Shown one piece after another: positions 22,099 to 34,831 of a stretch of 64,000 bases of DNA. Within the stretch, counting starts at the first letter, position 1. Each line of letters starts with the position of its first letter. The stretch is taken from positions 10,746,614-10,810,613 of the forward strand of contig OZ020258.1 in assembly GCA_963971285.1 (NCBI GenBank). Reading direction: 5' to 3'. The DNA comes from Astropecten irregularis (Eukaryota > Echinodermata > Asteroidea > Paxillosida > Astropectinidae). The notes under the pieces are model-generated. The model was not told the origin of the DNA, ran no database searches, and saw only the letters and a list, made by a program, of their open reading frames with translations. A program made the position numbers and the translations under genes.

Positions 22099-23876
22099 AG
22101 GTTGTACATTATGAGCATGTCCGCCTATTCAATAGCAATATTCTATAAACAATATTTCCAATCAAATCTAAGTGCGGCAACAAGAGTTTGCTGAGCTCAA
22201 CAAGGTACAATGTATACACTTGCCAAATACTGTAGCACTGAATTTGGTTACCAGCCAATATCCCCCTGCCCTGCAGTAAATGTATTGCTGGCGGCCGGTA
22301 CTCGGCTGATCTGTTTGCTTAGCGTTGAAAATCGGATGAAGCGATGTTTGGAAAATAGCAATAGCAAACCGGAGGGGCGTGGGATCAGGAATCACCTGGG
22401 ATCTCGCCCTGTTTTATAGGAGTCCGAGGGACGGCTAGATTCAATTCCCTTGAGATACAACACGGAAGAGGTAACGATAGCCTCCGGAGTCTTATTCAGT
22501 CATGTGCAAGTGAGCATGTACATGTAGGCCTACATATCTTCCTTGCGGCCAATTCGTGAAAGCAGACTAACATTGTGAAATCCTTACAAAAATAAACTGT
22601 CTGAGGCTGGTACAAATACCTTTTTTTTTTCATTTTGGCGGTCTCTCTTGCACATGATGGCTTGTAGACAACATTAACTCCACCTGGGACCATATGCAGT
22701 ACACAATACGCGTACATGTATATACACACTAAAGGTTCAAAGTCGACATTACCCTCACGATAGACGGACCTTATCTGATTACCACCCGGTCCGATGTGCA
22801 GTGGTGCAACGGCACGCCATACTTCTGCACAGGCTAAAAACCTGCAAATAATTCCCTCATACCTGGGCTTTTTTAAATTATGCACTTTGTACATTTACCG
22901 TTGGTCTGGCGATGGGACATGGTAAATATTAGCATTTGCTTTATTTTGCCCATCGAAGAGGGAGACAGCATTTTGAAAAAAAACATTATTAAGAGGAAAA
23001 ACTGGTAACAGTGAAGTGGATGAAATTGCAAAGCCAAGCTACTAAAATCAGTTTTGGAATTGATCGGCTCGGTTTTAAGTGTAAATTCAGTTATCTGCAA
23101 CGGTGCATGCAACGGAGATATATCGATTCGTCTTGCCAAATATGACGAGGATATCATACGTGTGTGTTACTTCACGGATCTCTTTCCGCTCGGAAGGTTA
23201 TCCAATCTTACAGAAAAAAAAATTGCATTTCTCATTCAGCGCCCGTCCGATACGGCGTGGGCCCCCCCGCCACTGACTATTATTACCCTGTGTGTGTGCA
23301 TGAGTGGTATCATCAACCCGTACGTACATTCAAGCTTTGCCGTACATATTTTTTTTCCCAGACTCTGGATGTTGGTTCTGCAAGCCTGAGGGATCATCCG
23401 TGCAATTTGCTCTCAACCCACACTCCATAATTCCTGCTCAATGCATCTTCATGTATCCCTCGCTCACCCACCACCCCCTTCCTCTTTCCCCCGCCCCCTC
23501 ATCCTCCCCCTCCAAATAGTATGGCTCGTGTTTTTAACTTGGGCCCCTGCATTGCAAGCAGCCATTTGGGATAGTTAGAATTTTCTGACTTCTATCATCA
23601 AGTACTGTTTATGATATAAATAATAATGTACATACCCTCAGCTATAATCCTGCCACCGTTATTAACTGCACCCTGCCACGACCACACCCCCTCCTTTTAT
23701 TTTTGTTTATGAATACTGTACTTGGCATACTGTGCATGCACTGAGGAATATACTGGATTGGTTTGTTTCATGATTTATGCCCCTTCCCATCCCAGGCCTT
23801 GCATCTCAAGACCATAAATGTGTTGATTGATTCCTTTTAAAGGGGACTGCAGTCCACGTTGGGTGTTTAGTCTGAC

Positions 23877-24098
23877 GAAAATATAGTCTTATCATCAAAT
23901 AACCACTATGGCGGTGTGTGCGTGGTTTCATGGCTTCTGACTGCCAAACGAACAAAGATAGTTGACTATTGGGGTCACCACCAACGTAGGGCTGGATGGC
24001 TCAGTTGGTAGAGCGCCTGTACGATATTCAGGAGGTCGCCGGTTCGAATCCTGGTCCAGTCAATTTTTCTTTGTTCACTTTTCAATGAAAATATAGTC
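23877..24098 (+). mobile_element. tRNA-like SINE, copy 1, with 12-bp target duplication
   Basis: GAAAATATAGTC flanks both sides (23877-23888, 24087-24098). Positions 23990-24061 form a 72-nt tRNA-like module: a 7-bp acceptor GGCTGGA/TCCAGTC with one G-U pair, D arm GCTC/GAGC, A box TGGCTCAGTTGG and B box GGTTCGAATCC. The anticodon loop would read GAT with C, not T, at position 33, and the T stem is imperfect. It is a SINE and not a tRNA gene. About 100 bp of shared sequence precede the module, which is unusual for a tRNA-derived SINE. Confidence 0.8.
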
Positions 24099-25858
24099 AG
24101 ACGAACTTGTAGTCATGGTAGTGTAATGTGTACGCCATGCTGAATTCCGCATGGAAGACCCTACAGATAATTTTTGGATCATCCGTTAGGTTGTTTGGTG
24201 AACCAGTTTTATTTTTAAGAATACTGCAGACTTTTAACTGTCCCTTTTGGAAAATAATTCATTTTTCTTTGAAAGAAAAACGTCTAATTTATACACGTTT
24301 AATATATGTACATGTATATGAAAAAAAAAATCACAAGTTTCCAATTCCAAACATTATTTGCAGTTTTGGATGCTTTTTCTTTTTTCTTCTTTCCGTGTCC
24401 TGTGACCTTATTCATGTGCACATTTGTTTTTAAATCAATTCCTACAAGCTGGCATGAATTTTGTGACATTTAAAAAAAATTAAAACCTAATGAAGTTGCA
24501 ATGCCTGGACCAGAAATTCCTGTGTCTTGCAAAGTCCAATGAGCACGGCATAATGGATTGTGGCAAGTTTAGTGCTTGAATTTTTTGTTGTGGTAAATTT
24601 GTTAAAAATGTTTTGCAAGATACAGTTTAAATTCCCTTTAATTAAGATTATTATTTTTATGTGGGCACATATTTCCGTTTAATCAACTTTAATTTAAGCA
24701 GTCGGCTTGATAATCCCTCTCGGGCTCCAATATCACCCGACTCAAGATTGCCCCAACCCCAACCTTCTTCTCTTCCTCCTATCCCCCCACGAAGCTACAG
24801 ACAGTGCTATGTCTTAATACTGCACAGCCCTGTTGGAGTTAATCAGTGTTCGCATCTTAAACCCGTCGCGTTAATATGCAACTGACCGCAAAATCCCACT
24901 GCAAGATTCTTTGCTGCTCTCCTAAGATGGGAGGGTTGGGAGGGGGGGGGGGTGTTTGGAGAAGCCTGTCATCAGCATGGACGAACCACATCCCCGATGA
25001 TTTTGTTTGGATATGAGCCGGCCGGGAATGCTAGCCCCCGAGGAATATTTGGGAAGCTATATCTTGGACATGGTCATCACACGCTTCTACGTACTGAGAC
25101 TTTCATCTCTGCTTCTGTGTGTGCGTAGTGTGTGTGTCTCTCTTCTCTGTCTTGCTCTTGCGGGGCTGGCTCTCGTTCCTCGGCCACACTGTTTTGGCTC
25201 TCACCCAGGGATTTTATTTCCCCCTCTTATCAGCCTCTCTCTCTCAAGAGAGAGGAACAGTCAGTCCCAAGTGCCTGTGCACATTTGTCGGAGAGCATCG
25301 GTTCAACGACAGTTCAACACAGCTGTGTCTCACAACCAGCCAGTCCTCTTAGTGACCTATTCTTAGATGCGGACGGACGGCTGGTGTTTATAATTTCTGT
25401 GTGTGTGTACAGTAGTTCCTTCGTCTTTCAAATGGACCCGAGATTCTAAGAATTGATTTGGAGGCATCATCATTGTAGGCTTTTGTTTCAAAGTTTGTTA
25501 CTGGAGGCCGCTGTCGGAGACCGGCTTGATTCTTTGGTGTTTCTGAGTTAAATTTACCAGAGCTAGCGTAATAATCCGGCGTGCATATTATTGCACGGCA
25601 TGGCAATATTCTGATGGTGGTTACGGTAATAATAATGATCCCAGCTCTCATAAAATGGTGGAAAGGCTCGCAATTTATGTGAAAGTCCATTAAAAAAGAA
25701 ACAAATCAAGATCTTGTTACCAAGATGAAAAAAAACCTGTCTGGCGGTTTATGAAGCTTGGGGTATAATTATTTCCCCTCTGCCTGGTGAAATTCGGGGA
25801 CATTACCTTGATAGGTTCATGACACCTGCCAACTTTCCATTCCTTCTGTCATGTCAAA

Positions 25859-26188
25859 CCACGTGCATGATACCGAAATGTTCCCCAAAATCCAACATTT
25901 AAAGGTAATTTTATATTTTGGCTTTGGAGCGTGATCCAAAATTAGGTAACACTCAAAAACAAATTCAAACCACATGCATGATACCAAAATGTTCCCCAAA
26001 ATCCAACATTTAAAGGTAATTTTATATTTTGGCTTTGGAGCGTGATCCAAAATTAGGTAACACTCAAAAACAAATTCAAACCACATGCATGATACCAAAA
26101 TGTTCCCCAAAATCCAACATTTAAAGGTAATTTTATACTTTGGCTTTGGAGCGTGATCCAAAATTACAATGTAGGTTACACTCAAAAA
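25859..26188. repeat. 111-bp tandem repeat, about three copies
   Basis: Unit starts are at 25859, 25970 and 26081 (CCACRTGCATGATACC). Each carries ATGTTCCCCAAAATCC, GGTAATTTTATA and TTTGGAGCGTGATCC. Identity between units is very high, so the expansion is recent. The unit is a multiple of three, which keeps a long minus-strand frame open by chance. Confidence 0.92.
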
Positions 26189-26548
26189 CATAAATTAAAA
26201 TTCCTTCAACACCCTTAAAAAGTACTTCTTTTCAATTAGGAAGGAAAATATTTTTCTAATGTAAAAGAAATTTCTTATATTATCTAATTAACCAAAGCTG
26301 AAAATGTTTTCAAGTTTGAATAATTAAAAAAAAAATCAGTAGACTCAGGTGAAGGTAGTAATTTTTATTGATGTCCGTCCCACACCCTAGAAATCTTCTT
26401 TAAAAAAACCCATCAAAATAGACAATTAAAAATGGCATGTGGCCAACTTGCACTGGTGTCGGGGCTAAACATACACATTGTTTAATGACAATAAGTATTC
26501 AAGAAATTTTTGGCGAAGCAATTAATGCATTGATTTGGATCACGCTCT

Positions 26549-26887
26549 TTTGTCAAAGAAATGCAGAAACATTGGAAAAAATATCAAGAAAGATACAGTG
26601 AAAGTCATCTACGACAATCCCAGTCCCATACAGTGCCCACTTTTTTAGGAAACAGTGAAAAACGCCCACAGTTTCTTAGAGTCTCTTCACCGTTATTTTT
26701 GACCTTCCGAAGTTCAAGATTATTTTTGGTCATTGGTTTTATTCTTTTCTGGATAAATACAGCATTTCAGTCCGAAAAATGTGAACGGTGAACTACAATC
26801 ACCGTATTTATAAGTTATAGGTATTAAAATCTGTGTAGATTTCTGTTACTGTATGCTACCAAAGTATGATACATGTAGAACCTTTAA
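26549..26887 (+). repeat. TTAA-ended element, family D, 5' end lost
   Basis: It starts inside the family at TTTTGTCAAAGAAATGCAG and runs to ACCAAAGTATGATACATG and CCTTTAA. The first 20-25 bp of the family, including the left TTAA, are missing. Confidence 0.65.
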
Positions 26888-28613
26888 TGCAAACTTTCTT
26901 TTTAAAAAAGCTTGAATCCTTCTTAATATCCAATGGCAGCGAGTGAGTATTTAGCATTTAATTCCTTCATGCGCCTGTCTGTCGGGTCCTCCAGTCTTGA
27001 AAATTTAACTTGAAATTCAGACTCCCGTCAGTCCCTGAACTTTCCATTACAGATTATAAGTCACGGTTATAATTTTTTCAAGATTTTGTTTTGTTCATGC
27101 GTTAATGTTAAATGATGCAGCGTATATTGTCAAGAGCTTTCTCTTGCACGCTGACATCCAGTGAAGAAGATTGTCTTGGGCCTCAGTGGTTGGGTCTCAG
27201 ATGGGTCGTTTGGACTTTGTATCCCTGCCATATAGCCCTCCCATGATGCTGCTGCTAAGTGCCTTGAACTCATTGCATTACAGTAGAACATTCAGTTTAA
27301 TATTGGCCGGTCATTAGACTGCAGTCAAGTTGAAATACATGTACACATGCATACATCATGTAGTATGGGTAGCAGTATTTGGAATTACATGTGGTTGGGT
27401 AAAATGAAATTTAAGTCATCAAAGACGATTGTTTTTGTTTTTGATTTTGATTTTTTTTTTTAGTTTCAGGGAATGAGTAGGTTTGCTTCAAGTGCTAATT
27501 TACAAATGTAATTTAAAAATTTGTTTGTGAATGTACAGGTATTTCCCCAAAAGATTTTCTTCTTTTCATTGCCTTAATATTTCTTACATTTGTTGTTGTT
27601 GAACATTCTTAATTTTCCCCCCATTTTATTTCTGCATGGAAAAGAACTTGTCTCTATAGAGGTGTTTTTTGAATGTCACTTGTCATGCTTGATGGCCTTG
27701 TCATTTTCTGGCAATATAATGACAGTACCAGAAATGTGTATCAATTCACTTCAATAGCTCGTATTACTAAACAAAAAGACAACATTCTAATCCAAATAAC
27801 CCCTTAATCAGCTTTTTTGACTTAGGACTTATTTGTTCGCGTGCTTGAAAGAAAAAGGAGCTAATTTTGTTCTGGATTGATCTAATTATCAAAGAATTTT
27901 TGTCCCACAGGAAGGGGGATCATACTTATATGCTACTTAATTTGCTAGCGACAATTTCTTGGTGTACGTGCATTGAGAAAATAGCCACAATTTTTTTTGT
28001 TGGCTCCGGAGGTTGATTGTGGGTCAGTCTTTATGATGAATCCTGGGTGCATTCAAGCAGAAATAGGTTAATTAATGACGGGAAAAATCTTCAAGAGGAC
28101 GAAGCCGATGAACCCACGGAATCGGAACGGCGACGGGATGACCTTTCCTCCCGTTTAATGAGATTGTTGGGAATCATTCAACGGGAAGGGGCTCTGGATG
28201 CAGGGATGGAGTGGCTCCGACTTGCAAGGATGGAGGGAAATGTCGGGCTGGTCCCTTCCTCCTCCTCCTTATCCTTCCCATCCATTGGTTCCTTGGGCCT
28301 CGAATCGAGGCAAAATGCTGGCAGTGAAGCTTTCGGGTTGTTGAGAGGCTCAGTAAATCCCCCCCAAGAGTCCCTACTGTCTCTGCACTGGGCTACCAGG
28401 GGAACGATTCCTCCGCTACAGAGATCACATTACCCTACAGTGATTTAATAGCTTGGGCTAGTCATAATTGGCTAGGGATTGAAACAGGAGAATAAAGAGC
28501 GGTTGGAGGATGATTTCTGAACAGCCAGGAATGAATTACTGAAGATGGCCATAGCTACATTGTATGACCTCTCAGTTAGGACTCCAGCGGTCAAGATGGA
28601 GATGGCCATACCA

Positions 28614-29140
28614 GGGGCCAATTTCATAAAACTATTAAGCACAAAAATTTGATTAGCACAAAAACGTCTCGCCCAATAAAATAAACCACCATTGAAAATT
28701 TGATTTGATATTCATGGTCAGCGAACAACATCCAAAGAACAATCACAAGTGATACACAACACGTGGAAATTTGGTTGTTAACCTGTTTTTATTAACTCAC
28801 TCAGGTTGCAGCATTGTTGCATGTATCATTGAAACGATCCCTCGGGTGTGACGGTGTGTGCGTGGTTTCATGGCTTCTGACTACCAAACGAACAAAGATA
28901 GTTGACTATTGGGGTCACCACCAACATAGGGCTGGATGGCTCAGTTGGTAGAGCGCCTGTACGGTATTCAGGAGGTCGCCGGTTCAAATCCCGCTGCAGT
29001 CAATTTTTCTTTGTTCACTTTTCTGTGACTTAAAAACTCAGTCAGTTTCCCTTGTGGTTATTTCACAAACTGTTTTTATTAAGACAGAAATGTTATGCTT
29101 AGCAAATTTTTGTGCTTAACAGTTTTATGAAATTGGCCCC
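28614..29140. mobile_element. Family G element split by a SINE
   Basis: GGGGCCAATTTCATAAAACT and AGTTTTATGAAATTGGCCCC are exact inverse ends. The interior matches 34832-35071 closely, but the SINE at 28783-29082 interrupts it. Removing the insert and one target copy restores the family sequence GGTTGTTAA, CCTGTTTTTATTAA, GACAG. Confidence 0.88.
28783..29082 (+). mobile_element. tRNA-like SINE, copy 2, nested, 13-bp target duplication
   Basis: CTGTTTTTATTAA flanks both sides (28783-28795, 29070-29082). The tRNA-like module (28930-29001) and about 90 bp before it match copy 1 closely. The 3' tail CAATTTTTCTTTGTTCAC is shared with copy 1 and with 62373-62455. Body length is 274 bp. The long exact duplication implies LINE-driven insertion. 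Confidence 0.85.
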
Positions 29141-29143
29141 AGT

Positions 29144-29289
29144 GCTGGATTTCATGAAGCTTTCAGATTCATCTTAAGATGAGTTAACAAAATCACCATG
29201 GTGATTTGTATTGTGGCATCACACTTTGCTTAGCAATTAAGATTGATTCACACTTAGAATCAATCTGAGTGCTTCGTGAAATCGACCCC
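29144..29289. repeat. TGGATTTCATGAAGC palindrome
   Basis: TGCTGGATTTCATGAAGC is opposed by GCTTCGTGAAATCGACCCCA. A second, incomplete copy starts immediately at 29290 (GGACTGGATTTCATGAAGC), so the two lie in tandem. The ends resemble those of families G and K. Confidence 0.6.
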
Positions 29290-30514
29290 AGGACTGGATT
29301 TCATGAAGCTTTAAAGATTAATCTTTTAAAAGATGAGTTATTATTGCATTTTGACATCACACATTGCCTAGTAAATGAAGATTGGTTCTGGAAATTGAGA
29401 TTGATCTTAGAGCTTAGATACTTGTGTTCCCTGTGCAGCATCAAAATGTACAATATACCTTCAGGTACATGTACACAGTGTGTACTGTACAATAGTCTGC
29501 ACTTTGTGAAGATTGTTGATGTTCAGTTCTTTGGCAACATTTTTCTGTGTTCAAAAGAAGAAACATCTACGGGCGAAAATTTTCATTTTTTGTTCACATT
29601 TTGTAGTGAAGTTTAGCCTGTCCCTTAATATTTAATGGATTCCTTCAACATGATCGTGCACTATATAATCAGGCATGCAACTTTTCCTCGGATCAGCTGA
29701 TTTCCTCTTTTTTTCACTTCACTCTTGTGCCATTGAAAAGTGAACAACACTGTACAAAATATGGTAAAGATTGGAATTTCCTCTTTTTGGGGGAATTCCA
29801 AGTTGTATGCCTGTATTATACATGCACACACAAATCTTCTTCATGTACTGTGTAGATTTCGACGTGATGTACTTGTATGTCCCGTGAGTAACATTTGAAA
29901 GCAACCAAAACAGTCATATATATGTATTTATATTCATTTTTGCCATTGGCTACATTTTTAAGTGTGGCGTGGTTTCACATTGTAGACCTAGAGAACAAAA
30001 AAATTAGAAAAGAAAAAAAATCCGTACAAGCCCCAAGCTTGAAATGTGATCAGAATTTCAGTAAAAAGACGCATACCGGTAATAATTTTTTTTTTTTTGG
30101 TGGTGGTGGAAGAATAACTTGACAGATCCACTCAAGCTTGTTAATGGACCTCACCTTTCCCTCTGTCTCGTGTGTAGGCCTACTGTGTGCACTGCTGCAG
30201 TAATGAAATATGAATTGTAATCGTATGGAGGAGGGGGGGGGGGAGACAAACAAATTATAATAATTGTGAGTGTGTGACATTTACTAGGCTAGGGATTGGG
30301 TCCTATGCACTGTGGCACTAGGCCGGTGGTAATTGACCGGCCAGGCATTTATAAACAGCCACGGTGTGACTGGTCCCGGGTGCTAAATAAGTGCATTAAC
30401 TCTACTGTAGTGCAAAATGCATTCACTACAGTTTCACCCCTCCCTTTCTTTTCTTTTCTTCTTTATTTATTGACGTTCAGTGGTCTCTGTCTCTATCTCT
30501 CTCCATCGATTTGC

Positions 30515-31020
30515 ATAATGTTTGATGTTTTCCCTGGTACCCTGGTTTTGTTTTGTGTCTCTTTTTAAAATGTTTTGATGGTCGCCATTGGTCCGTGTCC
30601 TTTTTGTGGTCTGCGGCTTTATAGAGGGTGTGCTGTCACGTGATCAGGACGCCATTTTGGACGGCAACGCTGTACACATGTGTGTATAATGCACGTACGT
30701 ACAGTCTGTGTATAACCCACATGTGTTCGCGTAGCTTTCAAATCAACCGGACGCGTACGCAGAAGTGCGTGCATATAATGATGCTGTCTGGTGCGTGCGC
30801 GCATACGCATGCGTGCGTACGCGTGCCATCCAAAATGGCTGATAAGCTGTCAAGGGACGTCACGTGCACGCTCTCTATTCATATGTGAGGGATAAGAGAT
30901 GTGTGATGATACCATAATGTGTGATGTTTCCCTGGTACCCTGATTTTGTTTTATTTCTCTTTGTATTTTTTGATGACCGGTGTCCTTTTTGTGGTGTGCG
31001 GCTTTATTCATGTGTGAGGA
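30515..31020. repeat. Direct duplication flanking a CACGTGA inverted repeat
   Basis: Blocks at 30515-30629 and 30912-31020 are about 105-bp direct copies. Shared words are CCCTGGTACCCTG, TTTTGATG, GTGTCCTTTTTGTGGT and GTGCGGCTTTAT. Between them, 30630-30872 is an inverted repeat: GTCACGTGATCAGGACGCC with ATTTTGGACGGC faces GCCATCCAAAATGG and GACGTCACGTGCAC. The loop is rich in GCGTACGC words. Confidence 0.65.
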
Positions 31021-31679
31021 ATAATGTGCGACAATACCAGTGAAATTTGCCGGAATTGCATTATCAGGGACCAGACCATTTTCTGGACAATGATTGCTTG
31101 ACGGGCAGGAGGGAGACCGAAGGACACCTTCGGCCTGATCTGAGACCTGGACTGGCCATGGTGTCACTCTCCCAAGGACTATGGGGGAGGAAAAAAGCAC
31201 CACAGCTGGTTGATTGGTCCTTGCGGAATGTTAATCTCAAAACTTGCATCAAGGCAGATGCTGTTTGTCCTTCGTGATTCATCAATATTTGTGTCACGTC
31301 CCACAGTGACTAAAATTGACACTAATCAAATGTTAATTAATTCCCTCTCCCCTGTTTTTAAGTCAGTTTGCCGCCGATGTGGAAGTGTCCCTTTCTGTGA
31401 TGATTGCAGAAAACGGATTATTGTGAAAAAGCGAATTTACAAGAAGACCCTGTGAACATGTGGCTGGGGTTCAAATGTTTAGTAGAGCAGCACTGTAGCA
31501 CCACAAAATGCTTTTAAAGCACAAAAAGTCTCTCTTAATAAAATCAGGTTGCCAACTATAGTAACATATGAATTTAGTTTGCTAAGTGAAAACCACGGAG
31601 TTGGATATGTATCAATTTTAGCTGTGGCATGGTGAGGAAGGAATTTATCAAGTGTCTTTGTTAAAGGATGCCAGCGTTG

Positions 31680-31740
31680 CCTGATACCGTGGCTGGGTTC
31701 GAACCCACAACCTGTATGGAATTCACCACAGAGATCTTTG
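31680..31740 (-). repeat. Dispersed repeat with tRNA-like B box
   Basis: The minus strand reads GTGGGTTCGAACCCAGCCAC, a self-complementary B-box-like block, followed by GGCAACGCTGGCATCC. No A box or fold was found. It is likely a repeat-family fragment. Confidence 0.4.
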
Positions 31741-32559
31741 ATTTCAGACTAGACCAGACCGTTCATCATTTGGCCTTCGGTCTCATAATCCTTCCTGTTA
31801 ATGTGGTAGTGTGCCACACTGGTCATCCCAGTTATTACTGTAGTTGTACAACACCCAGCCCAGAATGTGTGATGAAATGTGACCCGTCTCATAATGGGAT
31901 ACCTGGTGGGTCTGTTGTGTAGGCCTACATGTGTAGGGCCAAGGACATTCAGAAGGTCAGTAACAAGATATTTGTAGTGGACCAGGGAATGTAAGGATCT
32001 TTCACACTATGGCACCTTTTATGCAAGTTGTCAAAATTGACACGGGTCCACCCCATGTAACCTCTTTAAGATTGTCAACACGGGTCAACCGCTCTCAACC
32101 CACCTGCCCAATGGGTTGAGCATTTTACATGTACAATGCACATGTGTCTACACCGTGTTGAAACCTTGTGTGAATGGGTCAGTCAATTTACCATGGATTG
32201 GACACATGTACAGTGTCAGGCCTAGGCCTTTGTAGGTCTATAGGCCTCGGCCTACTTGTACTAGTACTATAGGGGGCCTACAACACAGAGATTTTTGTGT
32301 CCCCCCACAACTAAACTATTTGGGATTTTTTTTAAGGCTTCTTGGAAAGTCTGATGAGCTTGAAGAGTCGTGGCCTTGAAGATGGCTTAGGTTAATCGCA
32401 GACCTGTTGTTGTTGTTGTTAAGCTTGTTTTGATGGTGAGCTGCTGACAGAAGGAAGTCCTGTCCGTTGGTCTGTCACTGCTTTCCGTTCATTCACTATT
32501 TTCTTGTGGTATTGATGGATTTTTTTTTCAAACCCCCTCCCCCCCATTGCCATGTAATC

Positions 32560-32765
32560 TTAATGCATTGCAGCAACAACATCAGCAACGCAAATATTAG
32601 CACATCAACATCATTAAACACCAACGTTAACAGCATTAACAACATAAAATCAACAAAAACAACATCAAAAATGCGGTGACAATATCAACATCAAAATCAA
32701 TATCAAGTTAACAACTCCACCAAAGACATCAACAACTTCACCAACACCAACATTGCAAATAAAAG
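32560..32765 (+). repeat. AACATCA-rich low-complexity tract
   Basis: Imperfect AACATCA/AACACCA/AACAGCA words run for about 200 bp. It could be read as Asn/Thr/Ser-rich, but it has stops and no splice context. Confidence 0.7.
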
Positions 32766-32925
32766 CATGCTCTATGTACCCTGTACAAAAAGCCAGGCCC
32801 CCTTCAACAGAAAGCAAGCCTATATAATATATGATTATTAATATTATAATTAGGCTAATGAATTTTATGATTTTTATTTACAGTTCAAATGTATTAATGT
32901 ATTTTTAAAAGGAAGTTCTTACATG

Positions 32926-33010
32926 TTGGGGAGAAATCAAAATTCCCCCCTAACGTCCGATTTCTCCCTAATGCCCACTTTTATTGCAAACCGTTTCCCC
33001 CTAACATACG
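32926..33010. repeat. Family H fragment (CCCCCTAACGT)
   Basis: CCCCCTAACGTCCGATTTC and GCAAACCGTTTCCCCCTAAC match 62280-62345. This is the right end of a family also at 62104-62360. Confidence 0.65.
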
Positions 33011-34831
33011 TAATGTAGCTTTTAGGCTTTTAACAATATAATATACACCTGTACAATACAAGTACGGTACATGTAATATACTGAGCACTGCAAACTGCTC
33101 ATCAACCAAAATAATGACCTGAAATACATTGTATAAGCCTATTTGCTTGGAGTCGGCCAACATGAATAATAGTAATACACTGTGTATTGTTCAAATTGTG
33201 TTCCACTTGTAAACTTCAGGGTAGTTTGCTCAAAGTACCATACTCTTTTATGAGGTGTTATTGGTATTGCAACCAATCCTGAGGTCCAAGGCTCTTTCCT
33301 GGTTGTGTTTCGCTATTTTACTTCCCACTTCTAACAGCGACCTGTTAAAAAAAAATAATTTAACCGATTCCAGTGACTTTGCAATAACGATAGTTATTAA
33401 TCTCCCTCCCCCTACCTTCCAGATCCTTGACATTTAACGCCCCTGATCTTCTAATTTGAAAGCTACAGGGAAAAAAAAACACCCACCAAATTCCTCTTCA
33501 ATTAAATACCAAGTCTTATGCAATTAACAGCGCAGTTTGTTCATCAGGCGGTTTAATGGTGCCGCTGGAGACACAATTTTGATAAGATAGGGCATGTGCG
33601 TCTGCCGTTTAACTTAGCGGGGCGCTTTTGTTTTCAATACTGATTAGGCATACCATACAGCACACGATGCTGTGTGGGAATTAATATTAATAGTTGCACA
33701 TAATAGCTTTGCCCTTGCTGTTTGTTGAGGCTCATTGCCGGCATAGCAGGCCCTTGTCGCCACCAGTCAGTCAATAGCTATTTGAGAACTCATGAGAATA
33801 CAAAAAAAAAAATATATGATTGCATAGATTATGCATGGCTGTGGAATAAGTCAATACTGTATTGAGCTATGAGGCTTAGTGGGCCTAAGGAGTGGCCTAG
33901 TATACTTTGAAAATATATGATCGGTATGGAAGACGTACATGTACTGTACAGTACTGTAAAAAAGAAATATGTTTATTAAATTCCGGGCCAGTGAGTGAGA
34001 GTGTCTCCCACAAATCTTGTCAATGGGTTTCTTCTGGATGGTTGGAGAACACAGCGTGGGCAGCTGTGTGGGGCCGGCTATACATGCACAAGCCCCCGCA
34101 GTTTAGGTGTCAAAAGGCAGACATGTACACACACGTATACCTGTGTGCGTTTGACCTGACACGGCAAAATGAGGAATAAGTCAGCTGGGCGTTGTTGATG
34201 TAGCTCAGTAATGTTGTGAACTTCAATAAAAACAACAGCAACGGTCCAGAATGTATTGAGATTTTAATAGATGTAGGCTCGTAGTCATAACATCTTTAAG
34301 CGTTGCACACCGTTCAAAAGCTATTTTCTAGCTCGTTTTCATGATAGTGATATCGCTGTTTTGGGGTATGTGGATTTGTTGGGGATCTGTTTTGCAACAG
34401 TATAGGTCACATGCATGAGCATATTTACCAGTTAATCCTGTGGTAGGCCTATATCATGCAATGCTGCTGCCTATCATGGCCCCGGAGTGCAAATGCTTAG
34501 TCAGTACATATGGTTGTGGCTTTACTCATAACCGTCCAATTCAGTTCTGTGCACGGCCAGTGGTGATTGATGCTCGGTGGAATTCTGTAGTTAATCATTT
34601 ATGACTCAAGTTTGGATAATCCGAGGACGGGATTTTGTGTTTCTTTTTGTAAGGTTGTTTGTTTATATCACGTCACGTTGTGAGTCACTCTTTGATTTAG
34701 GTGTAAATTATTTACAGGTCTGAATTTGCATAAATTGCATTTATTGTTGGTTTCACTCGGATACGAGGAAAAACCAACTGCAAATGTGCAGTTTTGATGA
34801 AGTATACCATTTAAACTAGTACTGCAAACAT

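Noticed and set aside
23990..24061. Possible functional tRNA gene (GAT anticodon)
   Set aside because: The A and B boxes and acceptor stem are good. However, position 33 is C, the T stem has mismatches, and the module lies inside an element with target duplications and a second copy at 28930-29001. It is a SINE.
25007..25449. Three overlapping + strand frames of 77-119 codons
   Set aside because: Open frames in all three phases over CT-rich DNA point to low stop-codon density, not to coding.
25859..26188. CRISPR-like array
   Set aside because: Units are contiguous with no unique spacers, and the window is clearly eukaryotic.
25817..26191. Minus-strand open frame of 124 codons with repeated residues
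   Set aside because: It is wholly explained by the 111-bp tandem repeat, whose unit is a multiple of three.
31210..31455. Frame with a Cys-x2-Cys-x5-Cys-x2-Cys pattern
   Set aside because: It is short, lacks flanking metal-binding residues of any family I know, has no splice signals and lies in repeat-rich intron.
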